The notes beneath the pieces were generated by a model. That model did not search any database. It saw only the letters and a program-made list of their open reading frames with translations, and had not been told where the DNA came from. 64,000 bases of DNA from Sphaerochaeta sp. (GTDB lineage Bacteria > Spirochaetota > Spirochaetia > Sphaerochaetales > Sphaerochaetaceae), in the NCBI GenBank assembly GCA_016342655.1, contig JAEINL010000002.1:51744-115743 (forward strand), read 5' to 3'. Shown one piece after another: positions 8,026 to 16,112 of this stretch. How positions within the stretch are numbered: the stretch's first letter is position 1; each line of letters opens with the position of its first letter. Position numbers and translations under genes: made by a program.

Positions 8026-9255
8026 CTACAGCTTCTCCCTGCACAAAGGCATACTCATGCACCTCGGGCCGCCTCTTCCCCGTACCAACTCCGATCCCCT
8101 GATTGGGAGCACCTCTATGCCATTATTCTGCAGCACTTCATTCGACACCACGTTCCGGCAGTAGGTGATTACCTTTCCTGGCGCAATGGCCAAGGTATTG
8201 GTGCTGTCATTCCACTGCTCCCTGGCAGATGCTATGGCATCACTGCCACCGCTTCTGATGATATTCACAGCAGGGACACCCAAAGCCTTTTTCAGAGCCT
8301 GCTTGAGGGAAGGCTCTGCATGTATATCAAGAGTATCATTCTTGCCCTGTTTCATGCTGAAGACCTTCACAGCAGATCCAATGCCTGGGAACATGCAGAA
8401 GGCATCACGGTCAACCATGGTAAAGACAGTATCAAGATGCATGTATGCCCTTGTGTAGGGAATCTGGATGACAATCACAGTCTTAAGACCTTCACCACCT
8501 TCCTCGATAGGGGAGAGCATCCTTTTTGCAAAGCCCTCTATTGCCCAGACATCAGTTCTGGCACTGCTCCCGCAGATGACACACTTGTCGCTGAGCATCA
8601 GGATGTCTCCACCTTCAATACTGCTTTTTGCTGTGTAGTCCTGATGGATACGAGTAGAAGCGAACAGAGGATTATGAGTTGCAATCAGAGAAAGCAACCA
8701 GTTCTCCCTTCTTCTTGATTCTGTCTTCATCACATTGATGGAAACCCCACCTCCTACAACAGTAGCAGGGTCGCGGGTAAAGTAGAGGTTGGGAAGGGGA
8801 GGGATATAGTAAGGGAACGTATCACGAATATAATAGGAAAGGGTCTTGTGCCTTACCTTGTCATCGACTTCAGTCTTGAGCAGACCTCCAATACAGAAGG
8901 CCACTAGCTGACTGGCATCGGCAGCATGCAGGTGTTCCTGGATGATCTGCTTGAGAGAAGGGGAGAAAATCTGGGACGTATTGACAAGATAATCAACTGC
9001 AAGCTTCCGTTGCACTTCATCTTGGAATACATCTTCCAGTAGAGATTCAATATAGTAAACTGTACAACCCTGTTCTCTCAGAACAGATGCAAACATATCA
9101 TGCTCACTTTGCATCTGTGCAAGAAAGGGAATATCCTCAAACAACATAGAATCAAGGTACTGCGGAGTCAAAGACTCCAGCTCTCTTCCAGGGCGATGCA
9201 ACAACACTGACTTGAGGTTTCCGACTTCTGAGGTAACGCTAATGGGTGAACTCAT
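8026..9255 (-). CDS. arcA: arginine deiminase
   Basis: This enzyme hydrolyses L-arginine to citrulline and ammonia in the cytoplasm, the first step of the arginine deiminase (ADI) pathway. The 409-residue length and motifs fit ArcA: N-terminal EVGNLKSVLLHRPG, YFTRDPATVVGGG (guanidinium-binding Asp region), SIEGGDILML (catalytic Glu region), MHLDTVFTMVD (catalytic His) and GRGGPRCMSMPL with the nucleophilic Cys near residue 400. AAGGAAAAGG precedes the start. No arcB, arcC or arginine/ornithine antiporter is adjacent, so the pathway is either split across the genome or this enzyme mainly supplies ammonia and citrulline. It competes for arginine with speA at 36.8 kb. Confidence 0.96.
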   Translation of the reverse strand: MSSPISVTSEVGNLKSVLLHRPGRELESLTPQYLDSMLFEDIPFLAQMQSEHDMFASVLREQGCTVYYIESLLEDVFQDEVQRKLAVDYLVNTSQIFSPSLKQIIQEHLHAADASQLVAFCIGGLLKTEVDDKVRHKTLSYYIRDTFPYYIPPLPNLYFTRDPATVVGGGVSINVMKTESRRRENWLLSLIATHNPLFASTRIHQDYTAKSSIEGGDILMLSDKCVICGSSARTDVWAIEGFAKRMLSPIEEGGEGLKTVIVIQIPYTRAYMHLDTVFTMVDRDAFCMFPGIGSAVKVFSMKQGKNDTLDIHAEPSLKQALKKALGVPAVNIIRSGGSDAIASAREQWNDSTNTLAIAPGKVITYCRNVVSNEVLQNNGIEVLPIRGSELVRGRGGPRCMSMPLCREKL

Positions 9256-9375
9256 GGTAATGACCTTTTCCTTCTGGTGATTAAACTCTGACAGTATAGT
9301 AGTACTTTGCTTTGAATAATAGGAAAGAATACACTTTATAGCAGATATGTATCATAGAGATGAGAGATGAAAGAT

Positions 9376-9416
9376 AGCCCGTCCTATGTAGATATACTCT
9401 CTACGGTGGACGGGCT
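9376..9416. other. hairpin upstream of arcA
   Basis: AGCCCGTCC and GGACGGGCT (9 bp) enclose a second short pairing GTAG/CTAC. It stands between no two genes that need a terminator, so it may belong to a leader or a small RNA. Confidence 0.45.
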
Positions 9417-9452
9417 CTTTGCGTTTCTCCAGAGAAAGGTAACTCAACTCCA

Positions 9453-9575
9453 GGGTATCAGCTCTGCAGCACTATACCCACCGGGTCCTCCTCCGAGGAC
9501 CACGAAATCAGTCTTTTTTCTCTACTTTGACAGATAGCTTTCCTGATGATCCAACAGGCACATTGGTTTTTTCTC
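9453..9575 (-). pseudogene. remnant of dihydrolipoamide dehydrogenase N-terminus
   Basis: On the minus strand, TDFVVLGGGPGGYSAAELIP reproduces the FAD-binding Rossmann start of lipoamide dehydrogenases, then hits a stop within a few codons. Just upstream, in another frame, VPVGSSGKLSVKVEKK reads into a run of six A residues where a one-base shift would join both pieces. No start codon or ribosome site is seen. This is a small fossil of an lpd gene, perhaps once with an N-terminal extension. Confidence 0.65.
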
Positions 9576-9623
9576 GTAATCCCTAGGCAACACTTTTTCT
9601 AGGATGGTTCACTCTTTACAAAG

Positions 9624-9662
9624 AAAGCCTCTTGTGCAGGATTGTTCCTGACAGGAGGCTTT
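9624..9662. other. long imperfect hairpin
   Basis: AAAGCCTC...CAGGA-TTGT-TCCTG...GAGGCTTT folds as two stacked stems with a small internal loop, flanked by pyrimidine-rich ends on both strands. It could act as a terminator in either direction or be the 3' end of a small RNA. Confidence 0.4.
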
Positions 9663-9682
9663 GTTCTTGACCAAGCAAGGCA

Positions 9683-9706
9683 TAAAAAATAGGGGCCTTA
9701 GCCCCT
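9683..9706 (-). terminator. rho-independent terminator of the small lysine-rich gene
   Basis: On the minus strand AGGGGC-TAAG-GCCCCT is followed by ATTTTTTAT, about 26 nt after the small gene's stop. Confidence 0.75.
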
Positions 9707-9732
9707 GTATGCCTGAAGATGAAAGATAGGGC

Positions 9733-9834
9733 TTATTTGGCTTTCTTTTTCTCCATCTTCTCTTGCTTTTTCTCTTTAGCGGTCTTTAGAGGTTTTTTCT
9801 TCTCTGTCTTCTTTGCATCCTGCGATTTAGCCAT
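9733..9834 (-). CDS. 33-residue lysine-rich small protein
   Basis: The ORF track misses this gene because of its length. It reads MAKSQDAKKTEKKKPLKTAK and continues to EKMEKKKAK. Nearly half the residues are Lys, with no hydrophobic segment, so it is a soluble, strongly basic, probably disordered peptide. Support is strong: GGAGG at 7-nt spacing from ATG, a well-formed promoter at 9870-9898, and a terminator after the stop. I recall short Lys-rich proteins starting MAKSxDxKK in other bacteria, but no function is known to me. Nucleic-acid or ribosome association is a guess from charge. Confidence 0.82.
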   Translation of the reverse strand: MAKSQDAKKTEKKKPLKTAKEKKQEKMEKKKAK

Positions 9835-9869
9835 AAGGATACCTCCATAAATTATATGAAATCGGGTGA

Positions 9870-9898
9870 ATCATAGCCCCTATAAGAGTGAAAAGCAA
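9870..9898 (-). promoter_or_regulatory. sigma70 promoter of the small lysine-rich gene
   Basis: On the minus strand TTGCTT, 17 bp, TATGAT, about 35 nt upstream of the start codon. Confidence 0.65.
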
Positions 9899-10024
9899 CC
9901 TCTGGAACTATGAAATATCAAAGCTAGTATGAACATCACCGAAAAGTATAGGATTCTAAGAGATGTCCCATCAATAGCAATCTTACAAATAGTCTGGTCC
10001 TTGATTTGTTAGCCTATTCTTTTG

Positions 10025-10609
10025 TCACCGTATTTGCTTTTTCCAAAATATTCCTACCTTCTTTGTATACTCTATATAATCCGGTCCAAATCGAACGGAC
10101 AAGTCATTATCTTCAAGTATGGTATAACTTAGAAAGAGTGGTATCCATACCAAAGAATATAGCAATAATGTCAGACTATTGAGTATCAGGGAGATACCAA
10201 ACCATGAAAGTATTTCACCCAGAGTTTGTGGATGTCTCATATACATATATATTCCCTTGTACAGCTTGGTTTCTTTACTGGGTAGTGCAGCCTCTTTCCC
10301 TGCAGCGAAAACTCCTATGAACATAAAACCCAGTGTCAATACAGTAATGACAATACCAATAATTCTGACAAGTATATCGTTCTGGCTTGCTACTTTTACC
10401 GTATAGTATTCGCCAAAGACAAAGAGTACATACCCAGCAACTGTTGCCATCTCAAAAAGCATAGCCGACATCCTAAAAATACCGCAGATCTTATACGCTT
10501 TATCTCCAATTCTCAATGATAATGTTGCCGGTTGTAAACTCATGATATACAAAAGCGAAAAGGCGATTGAGCTCAGCAATATGATTGTTATTGAGATGAT
10601 TGTTATCAT
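10025..10609 (-). CDS. isoprenylcysteine/phospholipid methyltransferase-like membrane protein
   Basis: This is an integral membrane protein with about five hydrophobic segments. The C-terminal ICMT/PEMT-type core shows GIYMYMRHPQTLGEI and EDNDLSVRFGPDYIEYTKKV, which in this fold bind S-adenosylmethionine at the membrane face. The bacterial substrate is generally unknown, either a lipid or a prenyl-like group. The track's start (10621) is TTG; the ATG at 10609 sits 5 nt from GGAGG and is preferred. It lies 22 nt downstream of the GGDEF gene and is likely co-transcribed with it. Catalytic details beyond the family motif cannot be confirmed. Confidence 0.8.
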   Translation of the reverse strand: MITIISITIILLSSIAFSLLYIMSLQPATLSLRIGDKAYKICGIFRMSAMLFEMATVAGYVLFVFGEYYTVKVASQNDILVRIIGIVITVLTLGFMFIGVFAAGKEAALPSKETKLYKGIYMYMRHPQTLGEILSWFGISLILNSLTLLLYSLVWIPLFLSYTILEDNDLSVRFGPDYIEYTKKVGIFWKKQIR

Positions 10610-10643
10610 TCTTACCTCCAAAGAACATTTTATTTGGCGTTTT

Positions 10644-11711
10644 TCATACGTATTTCACCTTCGGGTTTCCTTGAAAATCCGAAGGGTATCGAGGCATGAC
10701 CAGATCTTTTCCCAATTTCTTTGCCTCCATGAGGTTTCTGTCTGCATGTGCCATCAGAAGATCAGTGGTATTCCCATTTTCGGGGAACAAAGCTAAGCCA
10801 ATAGATATGGACAACTTTTCCCCTGTTTTGCAGGTGTCTGTAATATCTACATTCTTAACTTCTGTTCTGAGGTCCTGTGCAATTCCATAGAGCCTAGCAT
10901 AGTCTGTATCGATAATCATGATAGCAAACTCGTCTCCGCCATAGCGGCAGGCAATAGCGCTTGCTTCCAACGTGTCTACAAGAAAAGAGCTTACCCTTTG
11001 CAGAATTATATCCCCTGTTGCATGGTTGTACTGGTCATTGAATTTTTTGAAGTTGTCTACATCCATCAACATGACACCATAGGTCATACCCTTGGATTCG
11101 CCACGGTGTACCTTGTCTTCAAGGGTTCCATCAAAGTAGCGTCTATTGAGCAGGCCGGTAAGATGGTCCCTGATCGAATTCTCTTTAAACTGTTTGAGAT
11201 GATATGAGCTGATATAGTTGGCAACAATACTCAACACTGAGGTAAAAAGCACAAAAAAGATAAAGCTTGCCCAGTTGTGTGCCCTGAGGGCCGGTGTAGT
11301 CGATAGTATGGAGATAAGCACTACTAGCTGTACAGAGGCCAAGATAATGGTACTTAGAATTGGAAGCAGCAAACTCGAGAGAAGCACTGTAATCGTCACA
11401 TAAATAAGGGGGAAGAACTCTGTGATCCCAAGACGAGAGTCAATGTATATTGATCCCCAAGAGCCTATAAGTGAAAGCGAAACTGTGAGTATGGAAGAGA
11501 GTCGATACATATTTTTCAGAGTGCCAAAATAGGCAATACCATCAATACCTAACAGAAAGCCTATCAACAGGGAGTAGGCTTGCCTCTCATAGGTACCTGT
11601 GGGGTTTGACTGTAGTAAGAGAATTAATGCAAGTATAAGCAATACAAAGATAAAGGGCTGTAGCCATAGTAGGAGTTGGCTTCGTATGTCTTGGTTTTCT
11701 TGTAATTCCAT
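10644..11711 (-). CDS. membrane-anchored diguanylate cyclase (GGDEF)
   Basis: This protein is predicted to make cyclic di-GMP from two GTP. The N-terminal ~170 residues contain about six hydrophobic segments forming a membrane sensor of no recognised family. The GGDEF domain follows, with DHLTGLLNRRYFD, MLMDVDNFKKFNDQYNHATGD and the canonical active site RYGGDEF at about residue 260, so it should be catalytic. No RxxD inhibitory site precedes it. The start codon has only GGAG touching it, and a promoter whose -10 ends 5 nt before ATG suggests a leaderless mRNA. Confidence 0.9.
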   Translation of the reverse strand: MELQENQDIRSQLLLWLQPFIFVLLILALILLLQSNPTGTYERQAYSLLIGFLLGIDGIAYFGTLKNMYRLSSILTVSLSLIGSWGSIYIDSRLGITEFFPLIYVTITVLLSSLLLPILSTIILASVQLVVLISILSTTPALRAHNWASFIFFVLFTSVLSIVANYISSYHLKQFKENSIRDHLTGLLNRRYFDGTLEDKVHRGESKGMTYGVMLMDVDNFKKFNDQYNHATGDIILQRVSSFLVDTLEASAIACRYGGDEFAIMIIDTDYARLYGIAQDLRTEVKNVDITDTCKTGEKLSISIGLALFPENGNTTDLLMAHADRNLMEAKKLGKDLVMPRYPSDFQGNPKVKYV

Positions 11712-11716
11712 ACTCC

Positions 11717-11745
11717 ATTATGCTATGAAGAGAGGCAAGGTGCAA
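11717..11745 (-). promoter_or_regulatory. promoter placing the transcript start at the ATG (GGDEF gene)
   Basis: On the minus strand TTGCAC, 17 bp, CATAAT, then 5 nt to ATG. The expected transcription start is at or next to the start codon. Confidence 0.55.
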
Positions 11746-11923
11746 GTTGCTGAACTCTGTTTAACACAAGATGGATAGGAAAGGTGTGAAAATCTCTATC
11801 CAAGGCTGCGTTAAAAATAGAATTCTCGTTTTGGTTTGGTCGTTACTATGGATGAATTGGTAGCGTTTGGCTATATTTTCCATACAATAATTTGTGAGAT
11901 ACTAAAAGGAAACGGGTACTTGA

Positions 11924-11963
11924 GGAAAAAAAGACGTTGCCCGTATATCGATATGGGCAACGT
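11924..11963 (-). terminator. rho-independent terminator of the PTS-antiporter operon
   Basis: ACGTTGCCC and GGGCAACGT (9 bp) enclose the palindrome ATATCGATAT, and the minus strand continues CTTTTTTTCC. It lies about 50 nt after the antiporter stop. Confidence 0.85.
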
Positions 11964-12015
11964 TACCTTGTAGTACCATCAAAAATAGTTCAATCTATTC
12001 GATGGGAAAAGAATC

Positions 12016-13269
12016 CTACGATAGAGATTTCTCATGTTTGCTGAGCTCTGAAGGACGTATTTCACCAGCTTTGGTCAGACCGATCTTGGTCAGAATAGGT
12101 CCGATGATCTCAAAGAAAATGGACGTAGCGGTGACGGTGGTGATAACCATCATCCCTATGCTTGCACCGTGTGCGCTTATTCCTGTGAACTCCTGTTTTA
12201 CCACAAGGGAAAGTCCTATGGCCACACCAGCTTGGGAAAGGATTCCCATGCCAAGATATTTTCTGATATTATTTTCCATCTTTCCTAGGACAGAGCCTAG
12301 ATAGGCACCCCCCATCAAACCCGAGGAACGTCCTAAGATATAGACAACCCCAAGCAAGCCTAGGGATGGGAGGGCATTCAAGTGCAGGTTAGCCCCGGCA
12401 AGGGTGAAGAAGAGCACAAACATCAGTGGCATGAACGATTCCAATTGGCTTTTCAGGGAGTGTATCACCTTGGAGCTCTGGGTATTGACGATGATGATAC
12501 CAAAAATCATATTTGTAAGGATCTCTGAAAGACCCAGGAGGGTGCAAAGTCCTGCAATCATGAATACCTGAGCAAACAAGAGTATCAGTATATCCACCTT
12601 TTCGCGCAGCTTCTTAACCAACAGGCCGAACAGATAGCCCATAGTTGTTCCTATCAAGACAGAGTAGGCAACCTCCTTCAAAGGTTCAAGAAGGACAACC
12701 CATATATTCATGACCCCTCCCATCTCCGAGTGAAGCAATGATTGTGCAATGGCTGAAGCAAATCCAAAGATGATGATTCCCAACCCGTCATCAAACCCGA
12801 CAACTGCATATAGGGCCTCGGTCAGCTTGCCTTTTGCCTTGTATTCCTGGATGATGGCAACCGTTCCGGCCGGTGCGCTTGCAGGGGCAACCGCACCAAA
12901 CACCAGGGCAAGGGGAAGGTCCCGAGTCAAGGCGTACACTGCACCCATTACAATGATGAAAGCCAGGAATGACTCTGCAAATATTACCGTTATGATACCG
13001 GATCCCTGTCTTTTCAAGGCTGAAAGGCTCAGCTCAAGGCCTATGCTAACAGCAACAAAACTCAAGGCAATATCGGTAATGAAGGAGAGGCTACCTTGGA
13101 CTGGTTCGCTGATGAAATTCACTAGAGATGGTCCAAGCAATACCCCGGCTACCATGTATCCTATCAAGGAGGGGAGTTTGATCAGTCGCATGAGCTTTCC
13201 CATGTAGAAAGCAAGCAACATCATGAGACCTGCTATAAGAAGCAGGGGAAATTGCGAAAATAGTGTCAT
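12016..13269 (-). CDS. cation:proton antiporter, CPA2 (Kef/NapA-like) family
   Basis: This is an integral membrane exchanger of Na+ or K+ for H+, with 417 residues and about 12-13 hydrophobic segments. It includes GYMVAGVLLGPSL (segment 2), FVAVSIGLELSL, FGAVAPASAPAGTVAIIQEY and GFDDGLGIIIFG, the paired-charge region typical of this fold. It lacks the C-terminal NAD-binding TrkA-N domain of KefB/KefC, so control must come from elsewhere. The two preceding co-transcribed genes carry PTS-EIIA-like domains and are plausible regulators. The start has GGAGA at 6-nt spacing, 10 nt after the upstream stop. The transported ion is undetermined. Confidence 0.9.
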   Translation of the reverse strand: MTLFSQFPLLLIAGLMMLLAFYMGKLMRLIKLPSLIGYMVAGVLLGPSLVNFISEPVQGSLSFITDIALSFVAVSIGLELSLSALKRQGSGIITVIFAESFLAFIIVMGAVYALTRDLPLALVFGAVAPASAPAGTVAIIQEYKAKGKLTEALYAVVGFDDGLGIIIFGFASAIAQSLLHSEMGGVMNIWVVLLEPLKEVAYSVLIGTTMGYLFGLLVKKLREKVDILILLFAQVFMIAGLCTLLGLSEILTNMIFGIIIVNTQSSKVIHSLKSQLESFMPLMFVLFFTLAGANLHLNALPSLGLLGVVYILGRSSGLMGGAYLGSVLGKMENNIRKYLGMGILSQAGVAIGLSLVVKQEFTGISAHGASIGMMVITTVTATSIFFEIIGPILTKIGLTKAGEIRPSELSKHEKSLS

Positions 13270-13279
13270 ATGGTTCTCC

Positions 13280-14092
13280 CTAAAAATCCAAAGATCCGAG
13301 GGTGAAGGCTAAGTCATGGACCGTTACCATAACCCCACGACTCTGATCGATATCGTTGGTTATGGTGCGGATTCTTCTCAGTACGCTGTTAACACTCTCT
13401 CTGTCGATTACCGCTATAAGGACACGGCTGAAATTTTTGCTTCGATCACTCCAAAATGCTGCAAACAAAGGCATGTGATAAAGGTATTGGTTGGCATTTT
13501 CTGTCTCTATGACTGCAACCGAACCATCAGCTTCAGAACTGACAGCCTCCAGTATCTCATCAAAATACTCTTCCTTCTGTATATACACTGTAATCTGGGA
13601 CTTCAGTGTTCCAACTCCAGAGAGGTCAGGGGAGGATATGTGGGAGTTGAAAATCTCCACTATCTCTTGTGATGTAGTTGCACCCAAGATGTTTTCCCTG
13701 ACTGTTTTATCCCTGACTGCCTTGGAGATGACGGCAAGCAGGCGAACGTGTTCATTTCTCATGTCAGTCGGACCGATAAGGAATATGAAGATTTGGGAAG
13801 GCTTTTCGTCCAAAGCGGTAAAATCGAAAGGTTTTGTTGTGGTTATGACGCCGATGACAAACTCCTGTAGATTATCAAAACTGCAGTGGGGGATTGCGAT
13901 ACCGTTGGCAAGGCCTGTTGATCGTAGCTTCTCCCGTTTGGTAAGAGCCTCCAAAATAGCCTTTTCGCCGATGGACTGTAGGGGTTTTGCCTTGGTTGCG
14001 TTATTCGCTATCAAGGCCAGTAGGGATTGCTTGTCGGTTACGTCTGCCTGAAGTGTTATACACTCAGCGTGCAGGTTGTGCCATAGATTCAT
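13280..14092 (-). CDS. PTS EIIA-like protein with C-terminal P-II-like domain
   Basis: Residues ~1-155 are a type-2 PTS EIIA (fructose/nitrogen type) domain with KREKLRSTGLANGIAIPHC, whose His is the predicted phosphorylation site, and IFIFLIGPTDMRNEHVRLLA. Residues ~165-270 (QITVYIQKEEYFDEILEAVS ... GVMVTVHDLAF) resemble the small ferredoxin-like fold of P-II-type regulators. No EIIB or EIIC is present, so it looks regulatory rather than sugar-transporting. Of the two close ATGs, the second (14092) lies 6 nt after GGAGG and is chosen. It overlaps the preceding gene by 29 nt, indicating coupling. It probably senses phosphoenolpyruvate status for the antiporter; that is inference. Confidence 0.85.
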   Translation of the reverse strand: MNLWHNLHAECITLQADVTDKQSLLALIANNATKAKPLQSIGEKAILEALTKREKLRSTGLANGIAIPHCSFDNLQEFVIGVITTTKPFDFTALDEKPSQIFIFLIGPTDMRNEHVRLLAVISKAVRDKTVRENILGATTSQEIVEIFNSHISSPDLSGVGTLKSQITVYIQKEEYFDEILEAVSSEADGSVAVIETENANQYLYHMPLFAAFWSDRSKNFSRVLIAVIDRESVNSVLRRIRTITNDIDQSRGVMVTVHDLAFTLGSLDF

Positions 14093-14768
14093 AGTCATCC
14101 TCCAACAGCAGCCGGCCTACTTCGTCTGAAGTAATGGCCGCTAATATTTTTTCTTTAATTCCCTCTTTCTGAGAGAATCTTGCTAATCGTGATAAAATAC
14201 GTAGGTGCATAGTTTCATTAGGGGCTAGCAGTAGGAAAAAGATATGAGTCTTCTCCCCCTGGAGATTTCCAAAGGTGAGCCCTTTCCTGCTGATACCCAT
14301 AATGATAGGGGGAAACCCAGAGGGAACCTGCTTCACATCCCGTAGGTGAGGAAACGCAGTCCCTTGCCCAAAGGCCGTGGTGACCATCTCTTCCCGGGCA
14401 AGCAGTTGTCGTACAAGTTCTTGCCTGTCAGCAATCAAGTGCTGTTTCTGCAAAGGTTCTGTCAATTCCCAAAGGACTTCTTCTATCCCACCAGCTTGCA
14501 AATCCATACACATATACGGTGGTAGAATAATACGGGAAAGTTGTAACACGGTCCCGGGAACATCCATAAGCCTTGCAAATGTTTGTTCTTCTGAGAAGTT
14601 CATCTTGGAGTTCAGCCACAGGTCGATGACACTTCGTTTGAATCTCCACTGTCCGGCAACCTTCATGCAGGGGATCTCGTTGCGAGCGATCATCCTCGTT
14701 ACCGTCTTGGGAACGATTTTAAGATAGTCAGCAACATCCTGAAGGGTTAAGATATCCGTATTGTCCAT
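14064..14768 (-). CDS. HTH (excisionase-type) protein fused to PTS EIIA-like domain
   Basis: Residues 5-55 form an excisionase/MerR-like winged helix (LTLQDVADYLKIVPKTVTRMI ... WRFKRSVIDLWL). Residues ~85-225 form a type-2 PTS EIIA domain with REEMVTTAFGQGTAFPHLRD, where the His after FP is the phospho-acceptor position, and FFLLLAPNETMHLRILSRLA. It is probably a DNA-binding regulator whose activity depends on PTS phosphorylation. It opens a three-gene operon with a near-consensus promoter at 14795-14823. The start has AAAGGA about 6 nt upstream. The combination is known as a domain layout, but its target here is not known. Confidence 0.87.
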   Translation of the reverse strand: MDNTDILTLQDVADYLKIVPKTVTRMIARNEIPCMKVAGQWRFKRSVIDLWLNSKMNFSEEQTFARLMDVPGTVLQLSRIILPPYMCMDLQAGGIEEVLWELTEPLQKQHLIADRQELVRQLLAREEMVTTAFGQGTAFPHLRDVKQVPSGFPPIIMGISRKGLTFGNLQGEKTHIFFLLLAPNETMHLRILSRLARFSQKEGIKEKILAAITSDEVGRLLLEDDYESMAQPAR

Positions 14769-14794
14769 ATTTGTCCTTTAAAGTCCATTAAAAG

Positions 14795-14823
14795 GTATTA
14801 CAACTCCTTCAATACTTTGTCAA
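14795..14823 (-). promoter_or_regulatory. strong sigma70 promoter of the PTS-antiporter operon
   Basis: On the minus strand a perfect TTGACA, 17 bp, TAATAC, about 26 nt upstream of the start codon. Confidence 0.8.
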
Positions 14824-14872
14824 TGGATACACAGAAAGAATATGGTGTATAGGGGATATTCACCCATACTAT

Positions 14873-15424
14873 CTAGGGATTGGTTCTCACAACCCAAGCA
14901 TCCCTTGTGATACAATAGTGATCATTATCGGTTGTCTTGCCAAACAAGGTCTCTTGTTTGGCAAGATGGATCCATTGCATGCCACACTTTTTCATTACCG
15001 CACCTGATGCAGGGTTTTCCGTTTCATGGCAGCTTGTGACGGTTTGGATGCCGAGTTCTGAAAACATATAGGTTAGGGTTGTTTGCAAGGCCTCACTCAT
15101 GTAGCCATTGTTCCAATAAGATCTGTTCAGTACATACCCAAAGGAAGCCTCAGTCTCAGATACAATTCTCAGGTCGATGCACCCGATTACTTTTTCTGTC
15201 CCCTTGAGGACTATTGCATAGGTGCTTTCGTTGGATAGCAGGGATGTTATGATGGTTTTAGACATTTGGACGTTCTGGTGAGCCGGCCAGGTGAGATATT
15301 GCACTGTCTGCTCATCGCTGGCATAGGCAAAGACATCCTCTGCATCCAGTTCAGTGAAATGACGAAGATGTAGCCTTTCAGAATCCAGCGTTGGTGCCAA
15401 ATGGGTATGTATTATTGTATTCAT
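14873..15424 (-). CDS. GNAT-family N-acetyltransferase (RimJ/RimL-like)
   Basis: This 183-residue acetyl-CoA-dependent acetyltransferase opens with LDSERLHLRHFTELDAEDVF, typical of the RimJ/RimL subgroup that acts on protein N-termini or small amines. It contains GYVLNRSYWNNGYMSEAL, the acetyl-CoA pyrophosphate loop region, and ends with NPASGAVMKKCGMQ. The start has AAGGAG at 4-nt spacing. It is monocistronic and divergent from the YwqK-like gene. The substrate is unknown. Confidence 0.88.
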   Translation of the reverse strand: MNTIIHTHLAPTLDSERLHLRHFTELDAEDVFAYASDEQTVQYLTWPAHQNVQMSKTIITSLLSNESTYAIVLKGTEKVIGCIDLRIVSETEASFGYVLNRSYWNNGYMSEALQTTLTYMFSELGIQTVTSCHETENPASGAVMKKCGMQWIHLAKQETLFGKTTDNDHYCITRDAWVVRTNP

Positions 15425-15598
15425 AGGCTCCTTCTCGCAATGGCTTTGCTGGGAAGATTACACCACAGGGGTATACATTGTCCATGCAAGAAACAATTGT
15501 ATCCCCTCGCGTCCATCCATGGTTTTTGCCTTGTTCCCATGGTAAGCTTGTTTCACGTACATTTCGCTGGAATCGAAACAATACGAGGGTTACTACCA

Positions 15599-15889
15599 AT
15601 GGAAAGAGAGAAAAGATTTGCAAATGGACAGATTGTATCATCACAGAGAGGAAATATCCTTACGTACTATTTCAAGACAGGGGTAGTCAAGGCTACAGGA
15701 CCTGTGCTGGGTGACCAACAGATGGATGGTACGTGGGTCTTCTATAGGGAGAATGGTATGCTCTGGCAGGAAGGGCATTTTAAGGCTGGAGAAAAGCATG
15801 GCCGATGGATCAGGTATGATAAGAGCGGGCAACTTGAATATGAGGCAGAGTTCTCTTTTGGGAAAGAGGCAAGGAAACAACTCTACTGA
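15599..15889 (+). CDS. YwqK/MORN-repeat protein
   Basis: A 96-residue protein built of MORN-like repeats: NGQIVSSQ, GVVKATGPVLGDQQMDGTWVFYRENGMLWQEGHFKAGEKHGRWIRYDKSGQLEYEAEFSFGKE. Each repeat follows the pattern G-x-W-x-x-Y/F-x-x-x-G. The ORF track extends it to 15401, but those 66 residues overlap the divergent acetyltransferase and lack the repeats. The ATG at 15599 has GAGGG about 10 nt upstream. YwqK-type proteins have been described as antitoxin-like immunity partners of secreted toxins in Bacillus; no toxin is adjacent here, so that role is not supported. No signal peptide is visible. Confidence 0.72.
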   Translation: MEREKRFANGQIVSSQRGNILTYYFKTGVVKATGPVLGDQQMDGTWVFYRENGMLWQEGHFKAGEKHGRWIRYDKSGQLEYEAEFSFGKEARKQLY

Positions 15890-16053
15890 TTCGTGGTGAT
15901 ACTTTTAATATTTCTTGGGTGTCTTTTATGGCTCTAAATTCAGTGTTCTAACTTTATGTTGGAGGTTTTTCTTTAAATTAGGACATATTCGATTATATGT
16001 AGCATGGAGAACGTAAACTTTGTACAAAACTTTCTACGAATGCTTCATATCCT

Positions 16054-16083
16054 TTGCAATGAGTGTGTTTTCTAGCGTATGAT
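16054..16083 (+). promoter_or_regulatory. putative promoter of the HD-GYP sensor gene
   Basis: TTGCAA, 18 bp, TATGAT, about 30 nt upstream of the TTG start. Confidence 0.5.
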
Positions 16084-16112
16084 ATTTTTAACAATTATTT
16101 GGTAGGTTTTGA

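Noticed and set aside
15401-15598. Upstream 66-residue extension of the YwqK-like protein
   Set aside because: Overlaps the divergent acetyltransferase start, lacks MORN repeats, and a better start exists at 15599.
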